Source: Azorinus chamasolen
Taxonomy: Eukaryota > Mollusca > Bivalvia > Cardiida > Solecurtidae
NCBI GenBank assembly: GCA_963576725.1
Contig: OY755242.1
Coordinates: 9,143,132 to 9,207,131 of the forward strand
Length of the DNA: 64,000 nt
Direction of reading: 5' to 3'
The notes beneath the pieces are model-generated. The model made no database searches. It saw only the letters and a list, made by a program, of their open reading frames with translations, and was not told the DNA's origin. Position numbers and translations under genes: made by a program. Below are positions 9,205 to 19,964 of the stretch, in pieces (the stretch's first letter is position 1; the number at the start of each line of letters is the position of its first letter).

Positions 9205-12200
9205 TCATATAAGTAAAGTATCTATAAAACGTTCTAACTCTTTTTCGTTTTGTTGCAGTTCCTGTTTGTATTTGTTGATATGTTTCAACACGATATCTAA
9301 AGGTTTCGTATGAATACCGTCTGGTAATACCAACCTTTTGCAATAAAAATAATTAAAAGCTTGCTTAGGTTGTATGTAAGTAAACACTTTATTGTTAAAA
9401 CATCTGATTCCTCTGTTTACGGCTGTGACCGGGATTTGGCTGTTAAGTACATCATTGAACTTATCGGAAGGATCCTGAAACTGATTGTTGACTTCTTTTA
9501 AACTATATTTAATCGACATGTCGGTGTCTTCATTAAGCGCTACGTAAGATTTCGAACAAAGACCAATAATTTTAGTGTCAAAATTCAATTTCATCAGACC
9601 CGGGGTTCTCGTATCGTGTTTATTGTGTTCTTTACAACATTCCCTTGGGAACCATACAGTTTAAAAGTCATCTCCTGTAAAACCGTCTTTGCAATTATCC
9701 ATTACATGTTTGTCAAATACAGGCAGCAACTCTGGCCGAATGCAATCTCTGAGATTATTTTCAGCTAAGCCGAAGTAGCAGGAATCGGTGTCCATCTCCG
9801 CCATTTCAAACTTTTCTCTACCCACAAACTTCATAAGAAAGTCGTAATAAAATGACAGCATATGTAATTTGGCGTATTGCAATATCATATACCCCAGATA
9901 CACCGGGGAATTAATCGTTATATTGACATTAGCGAACTCGCTTTCAAACATATCGTCACCCAGCTCGGTTAATTGCTTGAATCTTGGATTGTTTATTGCG
10001 TGGCAAGCTTTCCTAAATCCTTCAAAGTATTTTATCTTCTGAAACTTTTCTCGGTTTATGATCGTACCACCGAAAGCTGAATTCCCTATTAATTTTGACA
10101 GTGAACTTTTGAGCTCTTGAGACTTGTCAATATCGCCTTCGCGTCTGTCATTGGTTACCGTATCAACAAAGTCTTTAAAGCAGGATATTTTAGAGAATTC
10201 CACGACCTGGTATATGTAGGTAACTAAAAGACCATGTTCTATGTACCATTTTAAAAGTGGAGAAGACAGCAAGATACCCTCAGCTTTCATCCCTCCGACT
10301 AAAAGGGTACGGGGTTTCATTGAAAGGCCGTATGTTTAAACGTGTTTTTGCATATGTTCGCCAATGGACGCGAAGTCAACTTCGGTGGTACAAAACAAGG
10401 GACACATTTCTTCAAAATATTGAGCGGGGTTAAATCCGTTTCTGGTTTATATTCTACCTGTTCCCAACTATCTGGCACTTGAATATCAACTTCAATGAAC
10501 CCAAACAACTGTTCTTGAATGACAGCGTCCAGGATTTGAGTCTCTTGCAAGCAACACTTCTTTTGACGGTGAAAAGAGGGATATCGTTGCTCGATAAAAA
10601 ACCGCATGTCGTCATTTTCTTTCAGTTCTTTTCTATAATCGCACTCCCAAATACAAACAATTTCAAAACCGCGTTTTCGTAAATACTCTAAACGTTCTTC
10701 GGTTCTTTTAAATCGTTGTTTGTGCTGGTCTGAATCTTTCGATGATATACAAGAATGACCATGAAAATAGCACCCTAAAATTTCATACAAAATGCCTGTA
10801 TCCGAATCGTAACCATCCACAAGGTATGGTCCTATTCTTTTTTCATTCGCAGAATTCATTTTATGTTTGATATTAACGTCCTGCGAATTATTTAACCATT
10901 CCATCCAATCAAACATTGCAGTGAACCTGTTAGTCGTTTTTGTAGGTTTAAAATTGTTTTCTTTCTTGCGTCTGATATAATTCCCGCGTGGCATGGGCTG
11001 GCTGAGCGCGTGAACTGTTTGCATCATAGCCCAGCACTGATTTACATGGAAAATCTGCGTTTTCTCTTATATTAGTTTTACCTACTTCGTGATAGCGAGT
11101 AAAAATAATAGACGGTCCTCCGACAATGTTTGATTTGATGGTATGGTATAAATCTTCATCACGCTTATCTATAAGCGCGAAAGAAGCACCAGCTTCAAAC
11201 CAGCTTCAAACCCTGCATTATAAAGTCTCTTCCTAGCTGCGCCCGGAACAGATATACAGTCTTTGAAAACATCGATGCTCCTTTCCGCAAAATTAGATTT
11301 AAATTTTTCAACGGCTTCGATCATCGGCAGTGTGTCTAAGTTGTTGTAATATTGGAGAAAATCTCGAATAGAATGCAAATGATATTTTTCCCATGCCTCA
11401 AGAAGAGATTCATAATTTGCATCAATTGTCGACGCAGGAACATCATTCAGTTTTAAAATAGACAGAGCTTCCGATTCGGTTTTCTTTTCCTTTTTAACTA
11501 AGGTTTCAAATACGACTCTGGTGCTATCTTCAAGCACATTGCACTGTTTTAATGTCGAATAGAAAGCTTCTTTAACCGGCAGACACTTTTCCTCCAGTAC
11601 AGACAAATCCGTAAAATATTCATACGGGAAAAAAGATTTTTTCTGAGACACTCCGAATGTGGATAGAAACTTCGAGTAAGATGTACCAGGTGGCAAGTAA
11701 TTTAACATATCTAAAAACTGAAGGTTTGTATTTGAGAGGCACATGTAGGCGTTGTTTTTCTTGACGACAAATTTCTGTTGTCAGGGTTCATGAAGTTTCA
11801 AATGTTTCGCTAATTTAGACTTTAAAAGATTTAAATCGTACTTGGCGGAGTTGAAGCCTAATACGGGAAGTTGGTGACAATATGTTTCAAAGTCTGCGCG
11901 CATAGGTTTAATTAGTTTTGTCATTAGTTCCGACGTTATAGGAAAATTTCTGTCATCATCATCATCATCATCATTATCATAATCATCATAATCAGTTATG
12001 GATTTGGAATTTAATGTACAAAATGGAAGAACATTATCAGCATTATCAACGTATTTCACTTCTTCGTCTTCTTCTCTACTAATACAATTGCTACTTCTTT
12101 CGTTGTTACTACAGCTTTTACGACTACTACTGCTTGCATTGCTGGTAGTTTCCCAATCGTTATAATGTGCTTCAACATTCCCCGTTGATTCAACAGTTTG

Positions 12201-14254
12201 CAGGAAACGATACCAAACATTTTCCTTGCTTATGGCGTGCAGAAAGTCGGCTGATGGAGGCTCGTATTCTGCCGTTTCCATAGCTTCGTTTCCGCAATCG
12301 TCAGTAGTACGGCAATCAACATTATCGTTTAAATCGTCATTGTCAGTAGTGGAAGCGGCATCAGAATCCTGATCTATATTAACGGGTTTTGCCCATTCGT
12401 TTTCTAAACAATCTAATTCTTGAAAAACGCTCTGCCAACGTTTCCGCGCTAAAGAATAGACTTTATCAGACACGTCGCTCATGTGACCGATCATTTTATT
12501 CAAAAGACTATCTAAATCTGGATCCAAAATGAATTTCGGATTCGTGAACCCGTCTACATTACTACAAATACTTACCGATACGGGTTCATGTCGAGAAAGT
12601 TTTGTGAGATGGTCACCTGCTTGCTCTTCCGTTTGCTTTAACATAGCCTCCATATCGAAGGTTGAAAACCAAGGGTAGTTTTGCAAAGACGATTCTACAG
12701 TTATACCAAGTTCTTTTAACTTATCAAAAATACTCTTTGGGTTTGAAAAATAACCGCCGGGAAATCGTAAACTAGTGGCGCTTTCGCAAATTAATTCGTG
12801 ACGACTGAGATGAGATTTATTGTCGAACAGTTTTTGACAGAGTCTGCATTGAAATTTAGACGCGTATGACTTAAACTTAGATATATAGCTCAAATGATCT
12901 TCGAATAAATTTAGATTTAATGTTTCATTGGAATAAACCTCGCGAGATTTGTATAGCATGGTGACTGTTTTCTCTTCACTCAATTCAAATACATTTATAT
13001 TCAGTTCAAAACAGAGTTCTAGATCGGGCATTCGGCTAAGAGTAACGTCAGTTGATTTAAACTTGTTTTCACTTGCATATCTTAACCACTGAGAATAAAG
13101 TTCAGCGGTTAAATTTTCGCACTTGTTCCGCTTACTTTTATGATACACTAAGCAACGAAAGAAACAACGATTATCCGTATACATTTTACCAGTGCTGTGA
13201 TTCTTTTCGAATGATATAATGCTTTTTGAGTTTGTTAATATATTGAGGGAGCGGCCGACCTAAACCCAAAGGAAAACTCGTCTTGTGTACAACGTACAAC
13301 ACGTTAGTAATCAAAACGGGCTTCCATTTAGAATTAGGTTTTTGTTTTTGAAAATAAGTGGATAGATCCAGCTCTGCAAGACGTAAACGTATTCTGTTTA
13401 TATCTTGATTATTACTAATAAGCTGTGGAAATAAGAAGAAACTGTCAGTATAATGCGGCGCGAAATATCTGTAGCCGTGGTTATCGATATTTTGAAGTAT
13501 TATGCCGAAAGACAAATTGACTTTAAAAGCGTGCTGACTTCTTTCGAAAATAAATTCTAAATGACTTATTAAGTGGTCTACGTTTGATAAATTTGGGACC
13601 GGGAAATTGTATGTATCTCTAACCTGACCATCCATTACCCTCTCTCTCAAAATTAAATGTTTGTGTTGATCATACGCATTCTTCATATTCATATTATTGC
13701 TCCCATCTTCATTTATCCATGGCGGAATCTCGCCGGTGTTCATCCAGGGATCGCTGCTCGAATGTTCAGATCCAGTTTGTTTGTGCATGATCATTCTATG
13801 GTGATAAAGGTCTCTGTAGTTCGCGAAACGATCCCCACACGACCGGCAAGATGGGTGGTGAGACTTAGTTTCAGAACTGGTGGCATTGTTGTTGTTATTG
13901 CTGGTACTGTTAAATGTTGATAGTCCACTGCCACCGGGTTGGTTATGAGACGAAAGTTTTTCATGTTTCATTAACTCACTAAGAGTTTGATACCTCTCTT
14001 CACACGAAGTACACTGAAAACTAGATAATTTACAAGTTTTTGTTCTCTCACAATTCTTCTCATGACGCATCCTCGTGCGGTAATCAGAGAACTGTTTTCT
14101 ACATTTCCCGCACGTGGTCACTGCTGTTTTCTTCAGTTTGGGACCCTTACAAGACGCTTCATGCTGACGGCAGTACCAACTCGTAGAAAAGCGTTTCATA
14201 CATTTTGAGCAAATGGTATAACCGTTCTCTTCGTCACTGTCAGCATTCTCTTTT
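9205..14254 (-). pseudogene. Polinton protein-primed DNA polymerase B, main coding region, broken
   Basis: Family B polymerase that would replicate the element from its ends. From the N-terminus: C2H2-like fingers ('CSKCMKRFSTSWYCRQHEASC' pattern and three more, 13790-14200), the 'CFFRCLVYH' segment (13160), another finger, exonuclease motifs 'FDMEAM' (12650) and 'FNSAKYDLNLL' (11830), then the endonuclease-like 'LGCYFHGHSC' (10760), motif B 'LIGNSAFGGT' (10070) and motif C 'EMDTDSCYF' (9780). Breaks: frameshift near 13185, TGA 11781-11783, an 11-bp tandem duplication at 11188-11209, a frameshift at motif A near 11010, a frameshift near 10320, and TAA 9661-9663. An acidic run interrupts the exonuclease domain near 11960. 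The 5' limit at 14254 is a predicted splice acceptor. Confidence 0.9.
11188..11209. repeat. 11-bp tandem duplication causing a polymerase frameshift
   Basis: ACCAGCTTCAA occurs twice in direct succession inside the polymerase gene. Eleven bases shift the frame. The sequence on either side keeps coding for polymerase in the two frames concerned. Confidence 0.85.
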
Positions 14255-16090
14255 CTGAAAATTACATATAAAATATGTCTTGCTTGTAACATGCCCGTGT
14301 ATGAGAATAATATACAACGGAATTTTTTCTACAGCTTTTCATATGTATATGAATATTGCAGGCCAGAAAAATATAAAATCTAACAGCTATATATTAAATT
14401 ACTTGTGCAATGGTTTTACAAATAGTGTATTCTCTTTAAAACAGTCAAACGCAAAATTTAGTACCCGCAAACTATTAGATTTTTAATACGTTTATAAGTA
14501 CATGTATGCGATAATTGTTTATTATTTCTTATTATACCCCCCTTTTGAAAAAATGGGGGTATATTGCTTTGCACATGTCGGTCGGTCGGTCTGTCGGTCG
14601 GTCGGTAGGTCGGTCGGTCGGTCGGTAGATCGATGGTTTCCGAACGATAACTAATAAACGACTTGGCATAGAATCTTCAAACTTGCTGTGGTGGTTGGTC
14701 ATGACAAGTAGATGACCCCTATTGTTTTTGAGGTCACTAGGTCAAAGGTCAAGGTCACAATGACCTAAAATAGTGAAATAGTTTCCTATCAATAACTGCT
14801 CAAGGGTTTGGCTTGGGATCTTCAAACTTGCTGTGTTGGTTGGTCATGACCACTAGATGACCCCTATTGTTTTTTAGGTCACTAGGTCAAAGGTCAAGGT
14901 CACCATGACCTAAACTGGTTAAATGGTTTCCGATCAATAACTGCTCAAGGGTTTGGCTTAGAATCTTCAAACTTGCTGTGGTAGTTGGTCATGACCACTG
15001 GATGACCCCTATTGTTTTTTAGGTCAAAGGTCAAGGTCACATGACCTTAACTGGTAAAATGGTTTCTGATCAATAACTGTTCAAAGGTTTAGCTTAGGAT
15101 CTTCGAATTTGCTTAGGCGATTTGTCATGACAACTAAATCAGCCCTGTTGTTTCTGAGGTCACTAGGTTAAAGGTCAAGGTCACCATGACCTTAACTGGT
15201 GAAATGGTTTCCGATCAATAACTGCTCAAAGGTTTGGCTTAGGATCTTCAAACTTGCTGTGGTGGTTGGTCATGGCCACTAGATGACCCCTATTGTTTTT
15301 GAGGTCACTGGGTCAAAGGTCAAGGTCACCATGACCTTAACTGGTAAAATGGTTTCTGATCAATAACTGCTCAAGGGTTTGGCTTAGAATCTTCAAACTT
15401 GCTGCGGTAGTTGGTCATGACCACTGGATGACCCCTATTGTTTTTGAGGTGACTAGGTCAAAGATCAAGGTCACCATGACCATAACTTGTAAAATGGTTT
15501 CTGATCAATAACTGCTCAAGGGTTTGGCTTAGGATCTTCAAATTTGCTTGGGTGGTTGGTCATGACAACTAGATGAGCCCTGTTGTATTTGAGGTCACTA
15601 CATTGTAGGTTGAAGGTCAAGATCACCATGACCTTAACTGGTGAAATGGTTTCCTATCAATAACTGCTCAAGGGTTTGGCTTAGGATCTTCAAACTTGCT
15701 GTGGTGGTTGGTCATGGCCACTAGATGACCCTTATTGCTTGAGGTCACTAGGTCAAAGATCAAGGTCACCATGACCTTAACGGGTTAAATGGTTTCCGAT
15801 CAATAACTGCTCAAGGGTTTGGTTCGGGATCTTCAAACTTGCTGTGGTAGTTGGTCATGACCACTAGATGACCTCTATAGTTGAAGTCACTAGATCAAAG
15901 GACCTCTAATGTTTTCAGATCAATAAATCATCAGTGGTTTGGCTTAGGATCTTCAAAGTTGCTGTGGTGATTAGTCATGACCACTAGATGACCTCAATAT
16001 TTGAGGTCACTAGATCAAAGGTCAGGGGGTCTTGGGGGTATACATGTTTTACAAACATCTCTTGTTTTAGAGACAGAATTTATTACTAAC
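14255..16090 (-). other. Predicted intron of the polymerase B gene
   Basis: On the minus strand a donor (GAAAG|GTTAGT, 16090) and an acceptor (ATTTTCAG, ending at 14255) bracket the interval, and flanking exons join in phase. Element B (14532-16066) makes up most of it, so the original intron was about 300 bases. Confidence 0.6.
14532..16066 (+). mobile_element. Family B minisatellite-cored element
   Basis: Head hairpin TACCCCCC...TGGGGGTA, then a GTCGGTCG tract, then roughly nine monomers of about 150 bases with 'caataactgctcaaggg', 'ggtcatgaccactagatgac' and 'aggtcaaaggtcaaggtcac'. The tail has GGGGGTATACATG then CATCTCTTGTT. The plan matches family A with different head and monomers. It lies antisense to the polymerase. 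The left boundary is approximate. Confidence 0.75.
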
Positions 16091-16176
16091 CTTTCCGTAA
16101 TTGTGCCTGACATTTTCTGACGTTTTGAGGTACTTTCAGAGTCTTCGCACACTTCGGGTACATGGACGTCACTGTC
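16091..16176 (-). CDS. Polymerase B gene, predicted internal 5' exon
   Basis: 86 bases bounded on the minus strand by TTAAATCTTAG (acceptor) and GTTAGT (donor). It encodes 28 acidic/polar residues ('DSDVHVPEVCEDSEST...') plus two bases that complete an Arg codon with the first base of the exon at 14254. Reading frames before and after agree without adjustment. RNA evidence is needed; protein conservation here is weak. Confidence 0.55.
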
Positions 16177-16308
16177 CTAAGATTTAAAATGAAAACATTG
16201 AAATTATTATCTTAAACTGCATGCACATGTAAATTTGTCCAATATCAATATTAGCGGATACTTCACAAAACTATTAAAACTCAGATCTGCTAGAAACAAT
16301 ATGCTTAC

Positions 16309-16593
16309 CTCATTTCTTGTCTCACAGTTCCTGTAGTGATCACAATAGTCCGATGCTCTAACCAAATCACAGCATTTACTGCATCTAATATGTTTCATTT
16401 TAAGAAATATATATTTAAACTGTTTTAAGGATCGAAACGTAGAATTGCATGTGTAACACTGTACATTGCTAAGAGTACACTTGAGAATTGATACACAAGT
16501 GGATGTCAGCTTGTCAACAAAACTGCTTTGTATTACGCCTCGGGGTATATAACTGATATGCCATAACTCACTTGGTGTATTCTCTTTTAACAC
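16309..16593 (-). CDS. Polymerase B gene, predicted first coding exon (start uncertain)
   Basis: The open frame ends at a strong donor (AATGAG|GTAAGC, cut after 16309). It holds Cys/His pairs ('CYTCNSTF', 'IRCSKCCDLV', 'DYCDHYRNC') that fit the zinc-finger N-terminus continued at 14200. The frame opens at a GTG, so the true start is unclear. ATG 16398 is the first in-frame Met. An upstream mini-exon with ATG 16615 and donor CCAA|GTGAGT (cut at 16572) is also possible. Confidence 0.5.
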
Positions 16594-16667
16594 AAACTAT
16601 TTGCAAACTGGACATGGTACACGGTATATGTCTAGGAAATGTAGTTTTAATAATGTTTGCATACATA

Positions 16668-17403
16668 AAATATCTGTACATTTTCACCAGAAACGCTGTC
16701 GCGATTTGAAGTAATAAATTCTTAGTTTTCTACATTCCTCTCCCAGCTCTCTAGATAAGATACTGATGGTCTATGTACGTGTACCTTTTTTTTTCACACG
16801 CAGTTGTGTTGTGGCGGTAGGGTAACCTAATCGAAAATAATAAGCAATGGGAGGAGATATTTCATAGCACAAACGGACAAAATTCGAAAGTTGTAGAGTG
16901 AATATAGCGAGTTAAAACCCTTCAGTATTAGCATCCTCTGGCGAAGTTAACCAGAGTTTGTTGGATTTGTTCATCTATTTTGTTTTATACTAAATGTATT
17001 GTCAAAGTAATAAGTTACGAAATGCATAAATATTCTGTTGAAAGTTTAACTTTTAAATGTACATGAATTATTATCCTAAGTATTTGTTCTGAGAAGTCGA
17101 ATGCTGGATGTTGAATCGCGCTGGAGTATGCTTAACTGCATATAACTTCGCATGTAGGTTGGTGCAAAAACAAAAACCTCCCAATTTTCGGCGAAAATAA
17201 TTAGTACGATTGTCGCTGCGCAGGTTTAAATCAGAACTCTTAGATAGGACCTTTTAGCTCTAATGTACCATCGGTTGTCTCGATTTACCTGTAGACGCTT
17301 AGCGATGACAATCGGGTGACAGTCGAGAGATACACACCAAAACTAAAAAATGTGGCAGCTAATTTATGTGGCTGGGGACTATTTTAACCCATTCTATACT
17401 ACT
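16668..17403 (-). repeat. Polinton right inverted repeat
   Basis: About 736 bases, reverse complement of 829-886 plus 2541-3183. This copy has no nested element and so preserves the empty site (six A's at 17345-17350 on the plus strand). Confidence 0.92.
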
Positions 17404-18124
17404 TATAGTGAACATTTTGAAAATTTTCTCCTGAATCTACAGGGTTCTCAGCTTTCATATTTAGCACATAGTATCATGTTCAGGTCCTCTACAAATGTTA
17501 TATAAATTATGCCTCTTGGATCAAAATTGGCCCGTCCCAGGTGTGCCTTGTTTCCAATAGAAGCATATAGTAAAACTTTGAAAATCTTCTCCGCTGAAAC
17601 TGGAATGTTCTGACCGCTTTCATATTTGGCACATAGCATCATGTTTAGGTCCTCTACAAAATTTATATAAATTATGCCACTGGGGTAAAAATTGGCCCTA
17701 CTCCAGGGGTAGCCAGTTTTCAATAGAAACATATAGTGCAAACTTTGAAAATCTTCTTCTCTGAATCTACATGGATTCAGTTTTCATATTTGGCACATTG
17801 CATCATGTTCAGGTACTCTACAAAAGTTATATAAATTATGCCCCTGGCCCGGTCCCAGGGGTAGCCAGTTTTCAATAGAAACATATAGAGCAAACGTTGA
17901 AAATCTTCTCCTCTTAAACTGGAAGGTTCTCAGCTTTCATATTTGGCACATAGCATCATGTTCAGGTCCTCTACAAAAGTTGTATAAATTGTGCCCATTG
18001 GGTCAAAATTTGCCCTGTCCTGCCCCAGGGCGGGCTAGTTTTCAATAGAAATATATGGTGAAAACTTTGAAAATCTTCTCTGATTGTCTGGTGAGCGCTT
18101 CAGGGCCATTCTGTCCCTCTTGTT
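17404..18124 (+). mobile_element. Family A repeat element, right part (target of the Polinton)
   Basis: Begins with the second TATAGT copy, continues the family A monomers, and ends with CTGGTGAGCGCTTCAGGGCC, a hairpin and CTCTTGTT. Together with 1-828 it is the element the Polinton entered. Confidence 0.85.
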
Positions 18125-18550
18125 TTTAAATCTCTTCATGTTTCTGTATTTAAATAATTATGTTCAAATTGATATAGATGTTCCGACAAGCAGCCAGGCT
18201 TTGGCTTACAGTTCTAGTTTGTTTTCCATTAGTATTCAGTAGGTATTGAAAATTGTAATAAACATAGAACAGGGAAATGGTTAAACCTTAGTTCCACATT
18301 TGGACACAATAATTATTTATTAGCTAGGATGAGCTATTGTGACTGCTTACTGTCAGTCATCAGTCTGTCTGTCAACCAACTCTTTCCTGCAAACAACATC
18401 TCCTGAAACCAGTCAGACTGGAAGTTGATGAGACTTTGCATTGAGTTCCTAGGATTGCTCTACCAAAATTGTTCAAATAATTGCATTCCATGTTAAAATG
18501 TAACTGGAAAACCAAAAGAAAGAAACTTTAACATGCTGTTAGCCAAGTTC
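18125..18550. other. Intergenic or intronic sequence without a gene
   Basis: Contains a degraded repeat trace ('gatgagctattgtgactgc', near 18327) similar to family G heads, but no coding region that I can support. Confidence 0.4.
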
Positions 18551-19320
18551 AATAGAATTATGTCTCCCCCATTTATGGGGAGACATTGTTTTTGCCAGAG
18601 TTGTCTGTCCGTCAGTCCATCTATCACAAACTTGTGTCACACATATCTTGGAATGTTCACCAGCATGAGTTGTTGTGCACCTGAGGTTTTTGAATTGTCT
18701 CCCCGGATAACTTTGGAGTTATTGCCCCTGTTGACTTAAAATTAGACAAACTTTGTGTCACATGTATCTCTTAAACTGCTAGGGCTAGAGTCACCAAACT
18801 TGGCAGGAATGTTAACCAGCATGGGCTGTTGTGCACCTGATAATTGTTGAGTTATTGCCCCTGATATGAACTTAGAATTAGAGAAACTTTGTATCACACA
18901 TATCTCTGAAACTGGTGACTCTAGAGTCATCAATGATGCCCCTGATGACTTAAAATTAGAGAAACTTTATCTTGTGTCATGCATATCTCTGAAAGGGCTA
19001 TGGCTAGTATCACCAAACTTCACAGGAATGTTGACCAGCATAAGTTGTTGTGCACCTGAGGTTTTGAATAGTCTCCCCCTGATAACTTTGGTGTTATTGC
19101 CCCTGATATGATAACTTAAAATTAGAGAAACTTTGTATCGCTCATATCTCTGAAACCTCTAATGGTAGAGTCACCAAACTTTATAAGAATATCTGCCAGC
19201 ATGAGTTGTGCACCTGGTTTTTTTAATTGTCTCCCCCTGATAATTGTTGTGTTACTACCCCTGATATGATAACTAATGTTTAGGGAAACTTTGTGTCATG
19301 TGTATCTCTGAAAAGAGGAG
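18551..19320 (+). mobile_element. Family C element (degraded)
   Basis: Head hairpin TGTCTCCCCCATTTATGGGGAGACA, then repeated units of about 160 bases with 'tgtatctctgaaac', 'ttgttgtgcacctgagg' and 'gttattgcccctgatatg'. It ends near AGAGGAGACCC. No clear TCTTGTT tail. Confidence 0.6.
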
Positions 19321-19495
19321 ACCCAGATAAGAAGGCTCCTGTAGGAGCCATCTGACCAGGGTATGCTCTGATTGTTTCTGAAATTCACCAGCTTCTGTGA
19401 TTCCTGTGTTCACGTGCCATTATAAAACATGTAAATGATATTCTTGATATCATTATTTCTTACACAAATATTCACTGAGTAAAGGGTTAAAGATT
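19321..19495. repeat. Small palindromic element (family M)
   Basis: Core 'ggctcctgtaggagcc' within 'gacccagataag...ccagggtatgctctg', then 'cattatttcttacac' and a terminal 'aaagggttaaag'. Other copies occur near 29883, 31845, 35690, 55080 and 57370. Confidence 0.6.
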
Positions 19496-19544
19496 TCACT
19501 ATTATTTCTTTCCAATCATGTGTTCCTATGCTGTGTTATTTCAG

Positions 19545-19575
19545 ATCCAAAAGGAAAGAGAAAACTGAAAGACAG
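19545..19575 (+). CDS. Kinase gene, exon a (31 bases)
   Basis: TGTTATTTCAG precedes and GTATGT follows. It contributes two bases of a codon, nine residues (PKGKRKLKD) and the first two bases of a Ser codon that is completed by the first base of exon b. The phase fit with exon b is the main support. The exon is very short and basic, so it could be chance. Confidence 0.5.
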
Positions 19576-19849
19576 GTATGTACCCAAATTACCCTAGATA
19601 TTAAACCAGACTAAGTTATGCAAATAGTGTACACCAAGAATAGAATGCCCTTCAGGAACACTTGTCTTGTCAAGCTGTACACTATTTGTTACTCCATTAA
19701 AGTTTTCAAAATGGGGCTGAACTGACTTAAAACTTTAAAAACTGATTCAGAGGGAAGATTGGATGGCAGAATATTTGGGATAGATATAATATTTGTAAAT
19801 GGAAGGACTGTAAAACCTTTAACCATTAACCCATTACCTCATAGGCTAT

Positions 19850-19964
19850 TTTTATGCTCCCCCCCAATGGCGGGCGTATACTAATTGCATTGTCCATCCT
19901 TCCCTCCATCAGTCCGTCTGTCTGTCCATCCATCCCCAATTTTGTGTCCCTTCTGTAACTTTTT
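19850..19964 (+). mobile_element. Family D element, 5' fragment
   Basis: Head 'atgctcccccccaatggcgggc', a GTCC-type microsatellite and 'ccccaattttgtgtcc...tctgtaac', then cut by family A at 19965. Confidence 0.65.

Larger units (their letters stand above)
829..17403. mobile_element. Polinton/Maverick DNA transposon
   Basis: A 16.6-kb self-synthesising, virus-like DNA transposon, or about 14.9 kb without the family A element nested in its left end. It begins AGTAGTATAGAATGGG and ends with the reverse complement. It is flanked by TATAGT on both sides, has inverted repeats of about 0.7 kb, and carries integrase, major capsid protein, packaging ATPase and protein-primed polymerase B genes. Plus-strand genes fill 3260-8703 and the polymerase lies on the minus strand at 9205 to about 16600. 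Integrase, capsid and polymerase genes are broken by stops or frameshifts, so this copy is probably not autonomous. No cysteine protease gene was recognised. Confidence 0.95.
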
